Shown here: piece after piece, positions 23,234 through 37,246 of the stretch
How the letters are laid out: each line of letters opens with the position of its first letter
Numbering within the stretch: position 1 is the stretch's first letter
DNA from: Dichetophora obliterata
Lineage: Eukaryota > Arthropoda > Insecta > Diptera > Sciomyzidae
Reading direction: 5' to 3'
Assembly: GCA_963920525.1 (NCBI GenBank)
Contig: OY986439.1
Coordinates: 24,812,819 to 24,876,818, forward strand
Length of the DNA stretch: 64,000 nucleotides
Position numbers and translations under genes: made by a program
The notes under the pieces: model-generated
Told to the model about the DNA's origin: nothing
What the model saw: the letters and a program-made list of their open reading frames with translations, nothing else
The model's database searches: none

Positions 23234-26200
23234 CACTTTTTGGAGTGGAAGCTGGCCAAAAACATGTGCTTTTTCCGTCATAACTCCCAAACCATACATC
23301 CTACAAGGACGATTTATACACCAAATTGTTTCTTATACATATATACACAAGACTGCATATTCAGAAAAAAGTTTTCTGGAATTTGATTTTTTTTCAAGAA
23401 TCTTAGTTAAAATTTTGTACATGAATCATAGTTTTTGACGTGGTTTTTTGCAATTTTTTTGATTTTTTAGCCATAACTTTTAAACCATACATCATAAAAG
23501 GACGATTTATGCATCAAAATGTTCCTTAAGCTACTGCCCACAAGACTGTATCCTTAAAATAATTTTAAAAATTAGATTTCATGTTAATTTCATGTGCCCT
23601 TTTTTGTCAATTTTTATTTTTTTTATTTATTTTCTAAAATAAAAACTACATATCAGATAAGGACGATTCATGCATTAAAATGAGCACCAGGTCCTCGTCC
23701 TTAAGAAGGGACACTCCTTTGTCCAAATACCGTTTGCTCTATCTCTTGTAGTTTAGGAGTTGTAGAACACTTTTTGGAGTGGAAGCTGGCCAAAAACATG
23801 TGCTTTTTCCGTCATAACTCCCAAACCATACATCCTACAAGGACGATTTATACACCAAATTGTTTCTTATACATATATACACAAGACTGCATATTCAGAA
23901 AAAAGTTTTCTGGAATTTGATTTTTTTTCAAGAATCTTAGTTAAAATTTTTTACATGAATCATAGTTTTTGACGTGGTTTTTTGCGATTTTTTTGATTTT
24001 TTAGCCATAACTTTTAAACCATACATCATAAAAGGACGATTATGCATCAAAATGTTCCTTAAGCTACTGCCCACAAGACTGTATCCTTAAAATAATTTTA
24101 AAAATTAGATTTCATGTTAATTTCATGTGCCCTTTTTTGTCAATTTTTATTTTTTTTATTTATTTTCTAAAATAAAAACTACATATCAGATAAGGACGAT
24201 TCATGCATTAAAATGAGCACCAAGTCCTCGTCCTTAAGAAGGAATACTCCTTTGTCCAAATGCCGTTTGCTCTATCTCTTGTAGTTTAGGAGTTGTAGAA
24301 CACTTTTTGGAGTGGAAGCTGGCCAAAAACATGTGCTTTTTCCGTCATAACTCCCAAACCATACATCCTACAAGGACGATTTATACACCAAATTGTTTCT
24401 AATACATATATACACAAGACTGCATATTCAGAAAAAAGTTTTCTGGAATTTGATTTTTTTTCAAGAATCTTAGTTAAAATTTTTTACATGAATCATAGTT
24501 TTTGACGTGGTTTTTTGCGATTTTTTTTATTTTTTAGCCATAACTTCTAAACCATACATCATAAAAGGACGATTTATGCATCAAAATGTTCCTTAAGCTA
24601 CTGCCCACAAGACTGTATCCTTAAAATAATTTTAAAAATTAGATTTCATGTTAATTTCATGTGCCTTTTTTTGTCAATTTTTATTTTTGTTATTTATTTT
24701 CTAAAATAAAAACTACATATCAGATAAGGACGATTCATGCATTAAAATGAGCACCAGGTCCTCGTCCTTAAGAAGGGATACTCCTTTGTCCAAATGCCAT
24801 TTGCTCTATCTCTTGTAGTTTAGGAGTTGTAGAACACTTTTTGGAGTGGAAGCTGGCCAAACATGTGCTTTTTCCGTCATAACTCCCAAACCATACATCC
24901 TACAAGGACGATTTATACACCAAATTGTTTCTAATACATATATACACAAGACTGCATATTCAGAAAAAAGTTTTCTGGAATTTGATTTTTTTTCAAGAAT
25001 CTTAGTTAAAATTTTTTACATGAATCATAGTTTTTGACGTGGTTTTTTGCGATTTTTTTGATTTTTTAGCCATAACTTCTAAACCATACATCATAAAAGG
25101 ACGATTTATGCATCAAAATGTTCCTTAAGCTACTGCCCACAAGACTGTATCCTTAAAATAATTTTAAAAATTAGATTTCATGTTAATTTCATGTGCCTTT
25201 TTTTGTCAATTTTTATTTTTTTTATTTATTTTCTAAAATAAAAACTACATATCAGATAAGGACGATTCATGCATTAAAATGAGCACCAGGTCCTCGTCCT
25301 TAAGAAGGGATACTCCTTTGTCCGAATGCCGTTTGCTCTATCTCTTGTAGTTTAGGAGTTGTAGAACACTTTTTGGAGTGGAAGCTGGCCAAACATGTGC
25401 TTTTTCCGTCATAACTCCCAAACCATACATCCTACAAGGACGATTTATATACCAAATTGTTTCTAATGCATATATACACAAGATAGCATATTCAGAAAAA
25501 AGTTTTCTGGAATTTGATTTTTTTTCAAGAATCTTAGTTAAAATTTTTTACATGAATCATAGTTTTTGACGTGGTTTTTTGCGAGTTTTTTTATTTTTTA
25601 GCCATAACTTCTAAACCATACATCATAAAAGGACGATTTATGCATCAAAATGTTCCTTAAGCTACTGCCCACAAGACTGTATCCTTAAAATAATTTTAAA
25701 AATTAGATTTCATGTTAATTTCATGTGACTTTTTTTGTCAATTTTTATTTTTGTTATTTATTTTCTAAAATAAAAACTACATATCAGATAAGGACGATTC
25801 ATGCATTAAAATGAGCACCAGGTCCTCGTCCTTAAGAAGGGATACTCCTTTGTCCAAATGCCATTTGCTCTATCTCTTGTAGTTTAGGAGTTGTAGAACA
25901 CTTTTTGGAGTGGAAGCTGGCCAAACATGTGCTTTTTCCGTCATAACTCCCAAACCATACATCCTACAAGGACGATTTATACACCAAATTGTTTCTAATA
26001 CATATATACACAAGACTGCATATTCAGAAAAAAGTTTTCTGGAATTTGATTTTTTTTCAAGAATCTTAGTTAAAATTTTTTACATGAATCATAGTTTTTG
26101 ACGTGGTTTTTTGCGATTTTTTTGATTTTTTAGCCATAACTTCTAAACCATACATCATAAAAGGACGATTTATGCATCAAAATGTTCCTTAAGCTACTGC

Positions 26201-27496
26201 CCACAAGACTGTATCCTTAAAATAATTTTAAAAATTAGATTTCATGTTAATTTCATGTGCCCTTTTTTGTCAATTTTTATTTTTTTTATTTATTTTCTAA
26301 AATAAAAACTACATATCAGATAAGGATGATTCATGCATTAAAATGAGCACCAGGTCCTCGTCCTTAAGAAGGGATACTCCTTTGTCCAAATGCCGTTTGC
26401 TCTATCTCTTGTAGTTTAGGAGTTGTAGAACACTTTTTGGAGTGGAAGCTGGCCAAAAACATGTGCTTTTTCCGTCATAACTCCCAAACCATACATCCTA
26501 CAAGGACGATTTATACATCAAATTGTTTCTTATACATATATACACAAGAGTGCATATTCAGAAAAAAGTTTTCTGGAATTTGATTTTTTTTCAAGAATCT
26601 TAGTTAAAATTTTTTACATGAATCATAGTTTTTGAAGTGGTTTTTGCGATTTTTTTGATTTTTTAGCCATAACTTCTAAACTATACATCATAAAAGGACA
26701 ATTTATGCATCAAAATGTTCCTTAAGCTACTGCCCACAAGACTGTATCCTTAAAATAATTTTAAAAATTAGATTTCATGTTAATTTCATGTGCCTTTTTT
26801 TGTCAATTTTTATTTTTTTTATTTATTTTCTAAAATAAAAACTACATATCAGATAAGGACGATTCATGCATTAAAATGAGCACCAGGTCCTCGTCCTTAA
26901 GAAGGGATACTCCTTTGTCCGAATGCCGTTTGCTCTATCTCTTGTAGTTTAGGAGTTGTAGAACACTTTTTGGAGTGGAAGCTGGCCAAACATGTGCTTT
27001 TTCCGTCATAACTCCCAAACCATACATCCTACAAGGACGATTTATATACCAAATTGTTTCTAATGCATATATACACAAGATAGCATATTCAGAAAAAAGT
27101 TTTCTGGAATTTGATTTTTTTTCAAGAATCTTAGTTAAAATTTTTTACATGAATCATAGTTTTTGACGTGGTTTTTTGCGATTTTTTTGATTTTTTAGCC
27201 ATAACTTCTAAACCATACATCATAAAAGGACGATTTATGCATCAAAATGTTCCTTAAGCTACTGCCCACAAGACTGTATCCTTAAAATAATTTTAAAAAT
27301 TAGATTTCATGTTAATTTCATGTGCCCTTTTTTGTCAATTTTTATTTTTTTTTATTTATTTTCTAAAATAAAAACTACATATCAGATAAGGACGATTCAT
27401 GCATTAAAATGAGCACCAGGTCCTCGTCCTTAAGAAGGGACACTCCTTTGTCCAAATGCCGTTTGCTCTATCTCTTGTAGTTTAGGAGTTGTAGAA
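23234..27496 (+). repeat. Eight full-length units
   Basis: Units start at 23234 (TTTTGTACATG, GCAATTTT), 23768 (533 bp, box 2 GACGATTATGC), 24301, 24835 (532), 25367 (532, GATAGC, GCGAGTTTT), 25899 (532), 26431 (533, TACATCAAATT, GGACAATTT) and 26964 (533, GATAGC). The units from 25367 recur from 40448 at an offset of 15,081 bp. Confidence 0.88.
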
Positions 27497-28167
27497 CACT
27501 TTTTGGAGTGGAAGCTGGCCAAACATGTGCTTTTTCCGTTTAAAATGAGCACCAGGTCCTCGTCCTTAAGAAGGGACACTCCTTTGTCCAAATACCGTTT
27601 GCTCTATCTCTTGTAGTTTAGGAGTTGTAGAACACTTTTTGGAGTGGAAGCTGGCCAAAAACATGTGCTTTTTCCGTCATAACTCCCAAACCATACATCC
27701 TACGAGGACGATTTATACACCAAATTGTTTCTTATACATATATACACAAGACTGCATATTCAGAAAAAAGTTTTCTGGAATTTGATTTTTTTCCAAGAAT
27801 CTTAGTTAAAATTTTTTACATGAATCATAGTTTTTGACGTGGTTTTTTGCGATTTTTTTGATTTTTTAGCCATAACTTCTAAACCATACATCATAAAAGG
27901 ACGATTTATGCATCAAAATGTTCCTTAAGCTACTGCCCACAAGACTGTATCCTTAAAATAATTTTAAAAATTAGATTTCATGTTAATTTCATGTGCCCTT
28001 TTTTGTCAATTTTTATTTTTTTTTATTTATTTTCTAAAATAAAAACTACATATCAGATAAGGACGATTCATGCATTAAAATGAGCACCAGGTCCTCGTCC
28101 TTAAGAAGGGACACTCCTTTGTCCAAATGCCGTTTGCTCTATCTCTTGTAGTTTAGGAGTTGTAGAA
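27497..28167 (+). repeat. S + full unit pair, copy 1 (671 bp)
   Basis: Short unit S15 (27497-27632) is followed by a 535 bp unit with CTACGAGG and TTTTTTCCAAG. The pair is repeated immediately downstream. Confidence 0.92.
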
Positions 28168-28838
28168 CACTTTTTGGAGTGGAAGCTGGCCAAACATGTG
28201 CTTTTTCCGTTTAAAATGAGCACCAGGTCCTCGTCCTTAAGAAGGGACACTCCTTTGTCCAAATACCGTTTGCTCTATCTCTTGTAGTTTAGGAGTTGTA
28301 GAACACTTTTTGGAGTGGAAGCTGGCCAAAAACATGTGCTTTTTCCGTCATAACTCCCAAACCATACATCCTACGAGGACGATTTATACACCAAATTGTT
28401 TCTTATACATATATACACAAGACTGCATATTCAGAAAAAAGTTTTCTGGAATTTGATTTTTTTCCAAGAATCTTAGTTAAAATTTTTTACATGAATCATA
28501 GTTTTTGACGTGGTTTTTTGCGATTTTTTTGATTTTTTAGCCATAACTTCTAAACCATACATCATAAAAGGACGATTTATGCATCAAAATGTTCCTTAAG
28601 CTACTGCCCACAAGACTGTATCCTTAAAATAATTTTAAAAATTAGATTTCATGTTAATTTCATGTGCCCTTTTTTGTCAATTTTTATTTTTTTTTATTTA
28701 TTTTCTAAAATAAAAACTACATATCAGATAAGGACGATTCATGCATTAAAATGAACACCAGGTCCTCGTCCTTAAGAAGGGACACTCCTTTGTCCAAATA
28801 CCGTTTGCTCTATCTCTTGTAGTTTAGGAGTTGTAGAA
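28168..28838 (+). repeat. S + full unit pair, copy 2 (671 bp)
   Basis: Short unit S16 (28168-28303) plus the 535 bp unit at 28304, with the same CTACGAGG and TTTTTTCCAAG markers. The copies differ at their tails: ATGCCG in copy 1, ATACCG with ATGAACACC in copy 2. Confidence 0.92.
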
Positions 28839-31504
28839 CACTTTTTGGAGTGGAAGCTGGCCAAAAACATATGCTTTTTCCGTCATAACTCCCAAACCAT
28901 ACATCCTACAAGGACGATTTATACACCAAATTGTTTCTTATACATATATACACAAGACTGTATATTCAGAAAAAAGTTTTCTGGAATTTGATTTTTTTTC
29001 AAGAATCTTAGTTAAAATTTTTTACATGAATCATAGTTTTTGACGTGGTTTTTTGCGATTTTTTTGATTTTTTAGCCATAACTTTTAAACCATACATCAT
29101 AAAAGGACGATTTATGCATCAAAATGTTCCTTAAGCTACTGCCCACAAGACTGTATCCTTAAAATAATTTTAAAAATTAGATTTCATGTTAATTTCATGT
29201 GCCCTTTTTTGTCAATTTTTATTTTTGTTATTTATTTTCTAAAATAAAAACTACATATCAGATAAGGACGATTCATGCATTAAAATGAGCACCAGGTCCT
29301 CGTTCTTAAGAAGGGACACTCCTTTGTCCAAATACCGTTTGCTCTATCTCTTGTAGTTTAGGAGTTGTAGAACACTTTTTGGAGTGGAAGCTGGCCAAAA
29401 ACATGTGCTTTTTCCGTCATAACTCCCAAACCATACATCCTACAAGGACGATTTATACACCAAATTGTTTCTTATACATATATACACAAGACTGCATATT
29501 CAGAAAAAAGTTTTCTGGAATTTGATTTTTTTTCAAGAATCTTAGTTAAAATTTTTTACATGAATCATAGTTTTTGACGTGGTTTTTTGCGATTTTTTTG
29601 ATTTTTTAGCCATAACTTTTAAACCATACATCATAAAAGGACGATTATGCATCAAAATGTTCCTTAAGCTACTGCCCACAAGACTGTATCCTTAAAATAA
29701 TTTTAAAAATTAGATTTCATGTTAATTTCATGTGCCCTTTTTTGTCAATTTTTATTTTTTTTATTTATTTTCTAAAATAAAAACTACATATCAGATAAGG
29801 ACGATTCATGCATTAAAATGAGCACCAGGTCCTCGTCCTTAAGAAGGGACACTCCTTTGTCCAAATACCGTTTGCTCTATCTCTTGTAGTTTAGGAGTTG
29901 TAGAACACTTTTTGGAGTGGAAGCTGGCCAAAAACATGTGCTTTTTCCGTCATAACTCCCAAACCATACATCCTACAAGGACGATTTATACACCAAATTG
30001 TTTCTTATACATATATACACAAGACTGCATATTCAGAAAAAAGTTTTCTGGAATTTGATTTTTTTTCAAGAATCTTAGTTAAAATTTTTTACATGAATCA
30101 TAGTTTTTGACGTGGTTTTTTGCAATTTTTTTGATTTTTTAGCCATAACTTTTAAACCATACATCATAAAAGGACGATTTATGCATCAAAATGTTCCTTA
30201 AGCTACTGCCCACAAGACTGTATCCTTAAAATAATTTTAAAAATTAGATTTCATGTTAATTTCATGTGCCCTTTTTTGTCAATTTTTATTTTTTTTATTT
30301 ATTTTCTAAAATAAAAACTACATATCAGATAAGGACGATTCATGCATTAAAATGAGCACCAGGTCCTCGTTCTTAAGAAAGGACACTCCTTTGTCCAAAT
30401 ACCGTTTGCTCTATCTCTTGTAGTTTAGGAGTTGTAGAACACTTTTTGGAGTGGAAGCTGGCCAAAAACATGTGCTTTTTCCGTCATAACTCCCAAACCA
30501 TACATCCTACAAGAACGATTTATACACCAAATTGTTTCTTATACATATATACACAAGACTGCATATTCAGAAAAAAGTTTTCTGGAATTTGATTTTTTCA
30601 AGAATCTTAGTTAAAATTTTTTACATGAATCATAGTTTTTGACGTGGTTTTTTGCGATTTTTTTGATTTTTTAGCCATAACTTTTAAACCATACATCATA
30701 AAAGGACGATTATGCATCAAAATGTTCCTTAAGCTACTGCCCACAAGACTGTATCCTTAAAATAATTTTAAAAATTAGATTTCATGTTAATTTCATGTGC
30801 CCTTTTTTGTCAATTTTTATTTTTTTTATTTATTTTCTAAAATAAAAACTACATATCAGATAAGGCCGATTCATGCATTAAAATGAGCACCAAGTCCTCG
30901 TCCTTAAGAAGGGATACTCCTTTGTCCAAATGCCGTTTGCTCTATCTCTTGTAGTTTAGGAGTTGTAGAACACTTTTTGGAGTGGAAGCTGGCCAAAAAC
31001 ATGTGCTTTTTCCGTCATAACTCCCAAACCATACATCCTACAAGGACGATTTATACACCAAATTGTTTCTAATACATATATACACAAGACTGCATATTCA
31101 GAAAAAAGTTTTCTGGAATTTGATTTTTTTTCAAGAATCTTAGTTAAAATTTTTTACATGAATCATAGTTTTTGACGTGGTTTTTTGCGATTTTTTTTAT
31201 TTTTTAGCAATAACTTCTAAACCATACATCATAAAAGGACGATTTATGCATCAAAATGTTCCTTAAGCTACTGCCCACAAGACTGTATCCTTAAAATAAT
31301 TTTAAAAATTAGATTTCATGTTAATTTCATGTGCCTTTTTTTGTCAATTTTTATTTTTGTTATTTATTTTCTAAAATAAAAACTACATATCAGATAAGGA
31401 CGATTCATGCATTAAAATGAGCACCAGGTCCTCGTCCTTAAGAAGGGATACTCCTTTGTCCGAATGCCGTTTGCTCTATCTCTTGTAGTTTAGGAGTTGT
31501 AGAA
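28839..31504 (+). repeat. Five full-length units
   Basis: Units start at 28839 (AACATATGC, CTGTATATTC), 29373 (533, GACGATTATGC), 29906 (GCAATTTT), 30440 (531, short T run, GACGATTATGC) and 30971 (AGCAATAAC, GTTATTT). The units from 29906 have counterparts from 35512 at an offset of 5,606 bp. Confidence 0.88.
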
Positions 31505-31640
31505 CACTTTTTGGAGTGGAAGCTGGCCAAACATGTGCTTTTTCCGTTTAAAATGAGCACCAGGTCCTCGTCCTTAAGAAGGGACACTCCTTTGTCCAAA
31601 TACCGTTTGCTCTATCTCTTGTAGTTTAGGAGTTGTAGAA
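31505..31640 (+). repeat. Short unit S17 (136 bp)
   Basis: Same junction; preceded by a unit tail with the rare TCCGAATGCCG. Twin of S19 at an offset of 5,606 bp. Confidence 0.95.
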
Positions 31641-34600
31641 CACTTTTTGGAGTGGAAGCTGGCCAAAAACATATGCTTTTTCCGTCATAACTCCCAAACC
31701 ATACATCCTACAAGGACGATTTATACACCAAATTGTTTCTTATACATATATACACAAGACTGTATATTCAGAAAAAAGTTTTCTGGAATTTGATTTTTTT
31801 TCAAGAATCTTAGTTAAAATTTTTTACATGAATCATAGTTTTTGACGTGGTTTTTTGCGATTTTTTTGATTTTTTAGCCATAACTTTTAAACCATACATC
31901 ATAAAAGGACGATTTATGCATCAAAATGTTCCTTAAGCTACTGCCCACAAGACTGTATCCTTAAAATAATTTTAAAAATTAGATTTCATGTTAATTTCAT
32001 GTGCCCTTTTTTGTCAATTTTTATTTTTTTTATTTATTTTCTAAAATAAAAACTACATATCAGATAAGGACGATTCATGCATTAAAATGAGCACCAGGTC
32101 CTCGTCCTTAAGAAGGGATACTCCTTTGTCCAAATGCCGTTTGCTCTATCTCTTGTAGTTTAGGAGTTGTAGAACACTTTTTGGAGTGGAAGCTGGCCAA
32201 AAACATGTGCTTTTTCCGTCATAACTCCCAAACCATACATCCTACAAGGACGATTTATACACTAAATTGTTTCTAATACATATATACACAAGACTGCATA
32301 TTCAGAAAAAAGTTTTCTGGAATTTGATTTTTTTTCAAGAATCTTAGTTAAAATTTTTTACATGAATCTAGTTTTTGACGTGGTTTTTTGCGATTTTTTT
32401 GATTTTTTAGCCATAACTTCTAAACCATACATCATAAAAGGACGATTTATGCATCAAAATGTTCCTTAAGCTACTGCCCACAAGACTGTATCCTTAAAAT
32501 AATTTTAAAAATTAGATTTCATGTTAATTTCATGTGCCCTTTTTTGTCAATTTTTATTTTTTTTATTTATTTTCTAAAATAAAAACTACATATCAGATAA
32601 GGACGATTCATGCATTAAAATGAGCACCAAGTCCTCGACCTTAAGAAGGGATACTCCTTTGTCCAAATGCCGTTTGCTCTATCTCTTGTAGTTTAGGAGT
32701 TGTAGAACACTTTTTGGAGTGGAAGCTGGCCAAAAACATGTGCTTTTTCCGTCATAACTCCCAAACCATACATCCTACAAGGACGATTTATACACCAAAT
32801 TGTTTCTAATACATATATACACAAGACTGCATATTCAGAAAAAAGTTTTCTGGAATTTGATTTTTTTTCAAGAATCTTAGTCAAAATTTTTTACATGAAT
32901 CATAGTTTTTGACGTGCTTTTTTGCGATTTTTTTGATTTTTTAGCCATAACTTCTAAACCATACATCATAAAAAGACGATTTATGCATCAAAATGTTCCT
33001 TAAGCTACTGTCCACAAGACTGTATCCTTAAAATAATTTTAAAAATTAGATTTCATGTTAATTTCATGTGCCCTTTTTTGTCAATTTTTATTTTTTTTAT
33101 TTATTTTCTAAAATAAAAACTACATATCAGATAAGGACGATTCATGCATTAAAATGAGCACCAGGTCCTCGTCCTTAAGAAGGGATACTCCTTTGTCCAA
33201 ATGCCGTTTGCTCTATCTCTTGTAGTTTAGGAGTTGTAGAACACTTTTTGGAGTGGAAGCTGGCCAAACTTGTGCTTTTTCCGTCATAACTCCCAAACCA
33301 TACATCCTACAAGGACGATTTATACACCAAATTGTTTCTTATACATATATACACAAGACTGCATATTCAGAAAAAAGTTTTCTGGAATTTGATTTTTTTT
33401 CAAGAATCTTAGTTAAAATTTTTTACATGAATCATAGTTTTTGACGTGGTTTTTTGCGATTTTTTTGATTTTTTAGCCATAACTTTTAAACCATACATCA
33501 TAAAAGGACGATTATGCATCAAAATGTTCCTTAAGCTACTGCCCACAAGACTGTATCCTTAAAATAATTTTAAAAATTAGATTTCATGTTAATTTCATGT
33601 GCCCTTTTTTGTCAATTTTTATTTTTTTTATTTATTTTCTAAAATAAAAACTACATATCAGATAAGGACGATTCATGCATTAAAATGAGCACCAGGTCCT
33701 CGTCCTTAAGAAGGGACACTCCTTTGTCCAAATACCGTTTGCTCTATCTCTTGTAGTTTAGGAGTTGTAGAACACTTTTTGGAGTGGAAGCTGGCCAAAA
33801 ACATGTGCTTTTTCCGTCATAACTCCCAAACCATACATCCTACAAAGACGATTTATATACCAAATTGTTTCTAATGCATATATACACAAGATAGCATATT
33901 CAGAAAAAAGTTTTCTGGAATTTGATTTTTTTCAAGAATCTTAGTTAAAATTTTTTACATGAATCATAGTTTTTGACGTGGTTTTTTGCGATTTTTTTGA
34001 TTTTTTTAGCCATAACTTCTAAACCATACATCATAAAAGGACGATTTATGCATCAAAATGTTCCTTAAGCTACTGCCCACAAGACTGTATCCTTAAAATA
34101 ATTTTAAAAATTAGATTTCATGTTAATTTCATGTGCCCTTTTTTGTCAATTTTTATTTTTTTTATTTATTTTCTAAAATAAAAACTACATATCAGATAAG
34201 GACGATTCATGCATTAAATTGAGCACCAGGTCCTCGTCCTTAAGAAGGGATACTCCTTTGTCCAAATGCCGTTTGCTCTATCTCTTGTAGTTTAGGAGTT
34301 GTAGAACACTTTTTGGAGTGGAAGCTGGCCAAAAACATGTGCTTTTTCCGTCATAACTCCCAAACCATACATCCTACAAGGACGATTTATACATCAAATT
34401 GTTTCTTATACATATATACACAAGACTGCATATTCAGAAAAAAGTTTTCTGGAATTTGATTTTTTTTCAAGAATCTTAGTTAAAATTTTTTACATGAATC
34501 ATAGTTTTTGACGTGGTTTTTTGCGATTTTTTTGATTTTTTAGCCATAACTTCTAAACCATACATCATAAAAGAACGATTTATGCATCAAAATGTTCCTT

Positions 34601-34841
34601 AAGCTACTGCCCACAAGACTGTATCCTTAAAATAATTTTAAAAATTAGATTTCATGTTAATTTCATGTGCCCTTTTTTGTCAATTTTTATTTTTTTTTAT
34701 TTATTTTCTAAAATAAAAACTACATATCAGATAAGGACGATTCATGCATTAAAATGAGCACCAGGTCCTCGTCCTTAAGAAGAGACACTCCTTTGTCCAA
34801 ATGCCGTTTGCTCTATCTCTTGTAGTTTAGGAGTTGTAGAA
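31641..34841 (+). repeat. Six full-length units
   Basis: Units start at 31641 (AACATATGC), 32175 (533, CACTAAATT, GAATCTAG), 32708 (AGTCAAAATT, GACGTGCTTT), 33242 (531, AAACTTGTG), 33773 (GATAGC) and 34307 (535). The first three, and the start of the fourth, repeat at 37247 onward. Confidence 0.88.
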
Positions 34842-34977
34842 CACTTTTTGGAGTGGAAGCTGGCCAAACATGTGCTTTTTCCGTTTAAAATGAGCACCAG
34901 GTCCTCGTCCTTAAGAAGGGACACTCCTTTGTCCAAATACCGTTTGCTCTATCTCTTGTAGTTTAGGAGTTGTAGAA
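34842..34977 (+). repeat. Short unit S18 (136 bp)
   Basis: Same junction; preceded by a GAAGAGACAC tail as at S14. Confidence 0.95.
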
Positions 34978-37110
34978 CACTTTTTGGAGTGGAAGCTGGC
35001 CAAAAACATGTGCTTTTTCCGTCATAACTCCCAAACCATACATCCTACAAGGACGATTTATACACCAAATTGTTTCTTATACATATATACACAAGACTGC
35101 ATATTCAGAAAAAAGTTTTCTGGAATTTGATTTTTTTTCAAGAATCTTAGTTAAAATTTTTTACATGAATCATAGTTTTTGACGTGGTTTTTTGCAATTT
35201 TTTTGATTTTTTAGCCATAACTTTTAAACCATACATCATAAAAGGACGATTTATGCATCAAAATGTTCCTTAAGCTACTGCCCACAAGACTGTATCCTTA
35301 AAATAATTTTAAAAATTAGATTTCATGTTAATTTCATGTGCCCTTTTTTGTCAATTTTTATTTTTTTTATTTATTTTCTAAAATAAAAACTACATATCAG
35401 ATAAGGACGATTCATGCATTAAAATGAGCACCAGGTCCTCGTCCTTAAGAAGGGACACTCCTTTGTCCAAATACCGTTTGCTCTATCTCTTGTAGTTTAG
35501 GAGTTGTAGAACACTTTTTGGAGTGGAAGCTGGCCAAAAACATGTGCTTTTTCCGTCATAACTCCCAAACCATACATCCTACAAGGACGATTTATACACC
35601 AAATTGTTTCTTATACATATATACACAAGACTGCATATTCAGAAAAAAGTTTTCTGGAATTTGATTTTTTTTCAAGAATCTTAGTTAAAATTTTTTACAT
35701 GAATCATAGTTTTTGACGTGGTTTTTTGCAATTTTTTTGATTTTTTAGCCATAACTTTTAAACCATACATCATAAAAGGACGATTTATGCATCAAAATGT
35801 TCCTTAAGCTACTGCCCACAAGACTGTATCCTTAAAATAATTTTAAAAATTAGATTTCATGTTAATTTCATGTGCCCTTTTTTGTCAATTTTTATTTTTT
35901 TTATTTATTTTCTAAAATAAAAACTACATATCAGATAAGGACGATTCATGCATTAAAATGAGCACCAGGTCCTCGTTCTTAAGAAAGGACACTCCTTTGT
36001 CCAAATACCGTTTGCTCTATCTCTTGTAGTTTAGGAGTTGTAGAACACTTTTTGGAGTGGAAGCTGGCCAAAAACATGTGCTTTTTCCGTCATAACTCCC
36101 AAACCATACATCCTACAAGAACGATTTATACACCAAATTGTTTCTTATACATATATACACAAGACTGCATATTCAGAAAAAAGTTTTCTGGAATTTGATT
36201 TTTTTTCAAGAATCTTAGTTAAAATTTTTTACATGAATCATAGTTTTTGACGTGGTTTTTTGCGATTTTTTTTATTTTTTAGCAATAACTTCTAAACCAT
36301 ACATCATAAAAGGACGATTTATGCATCAAAATGTTCCTTAAGCTACTGCCCACAAGACTGTATCCTTAAAATAATTTTAAAAATTAGATTTCATGTTAAT
36401 TTCATGTGCCTTTTTTTGTCAATTTTTATTTTTGTTATTTATTTTCTAAAATAAAAACTACATATCAGATAAGGACGATTCATGCATTAAAATGAGCACC
36501 AGGTCCTCGTCCTTAAGAAGGGATACTCCTTTGTCCAAATGCCATTTGCTCTATCTCTTGTAGTTTAGGAGTTGTAGAACACTTTTTGGAGTGGAAGCTG
36601 GCCAAACATGTGCTTTTTCCGTCATAACTCCCAAACCATACATCCTACAAGGACGATTTATACACCAAATTGTTTCTAATACATATATACACAAGACTGC
36701 ATATTCAGAAAAAAGTTTTCTGGAATTTGATTTTTTTTCAAGAATCTTAGTTAAAATTTTTTACATGAATCATAGTTTTTGAAGTGGTTTTTGCGATTTT
36801 TTTGATTTTTTAGCCATAACTTCTAAACCATACATCATAAAAGGACAATTTATGCATCAAAATGTTCCTTAAGCTACTGCCCACAAGACTGTATCCTTAA
36901 AATAATTTTAAAAATTAGATTTCATGTTAATTTCATGTGCCTTTTTTTGTCAATTTTTATTTTTTTTATTTATTTTCTAAAATAAAAACTACATATCAGA
37001 TAAGGACGATTCATGCATTAAAATGAGCACCAGGTCCTCGTCCTTAAGAAGGGATACTCCTTTGTCCGAATGCCGTTTGCTCTATCTCTTGTAGTTTAGG
37101 AGTTGTAGAA
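34978..37110 (+). repeat. Four full-length units, two apparently mosaic
   Basis: Units start at 34978 (GCAATTTT), 35512 (GCAATTTT), 36046 and 36580 (531). The unit at 36046 combines AAGAACGATT (as at 30440) with AGCAATAAC and GTTATTT (as at 30971). The unit at 36580 combines the start of a 24835/25899-type unit with the TGAAGTGG and GGACAATTT of a 26431-type unit. Confidence 0.85.
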
Positions 37111-37246
37111 CACTTTTTGGAGTGGAAGCTGGCCAAACATGTGCTTTTTCCGTTTAAAATGAGCACCAGGTCCTCGTCCTTAAGAAGGGACACTCCTTTG
37201 TCCAAATACCGTTTGCTCTATCTCTTGTAGTTTAGGAGTTGTAGAA
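37111..37246 (+). repeat. Short unit S19 (136 bp), last in the window
   Basis: Same junction; no further 136 bp unit occurs in the remaining 26.7 kb. Confidence 0.95.

Noticed and set aside
32693..32884. Minus-strand 63-codon frame (also 38299-38490)
   Set aside because: It starts at TTG created by AGTCAAAATT in two duplicated units and reads antisense through ordinary unit sequence. Not a gene.
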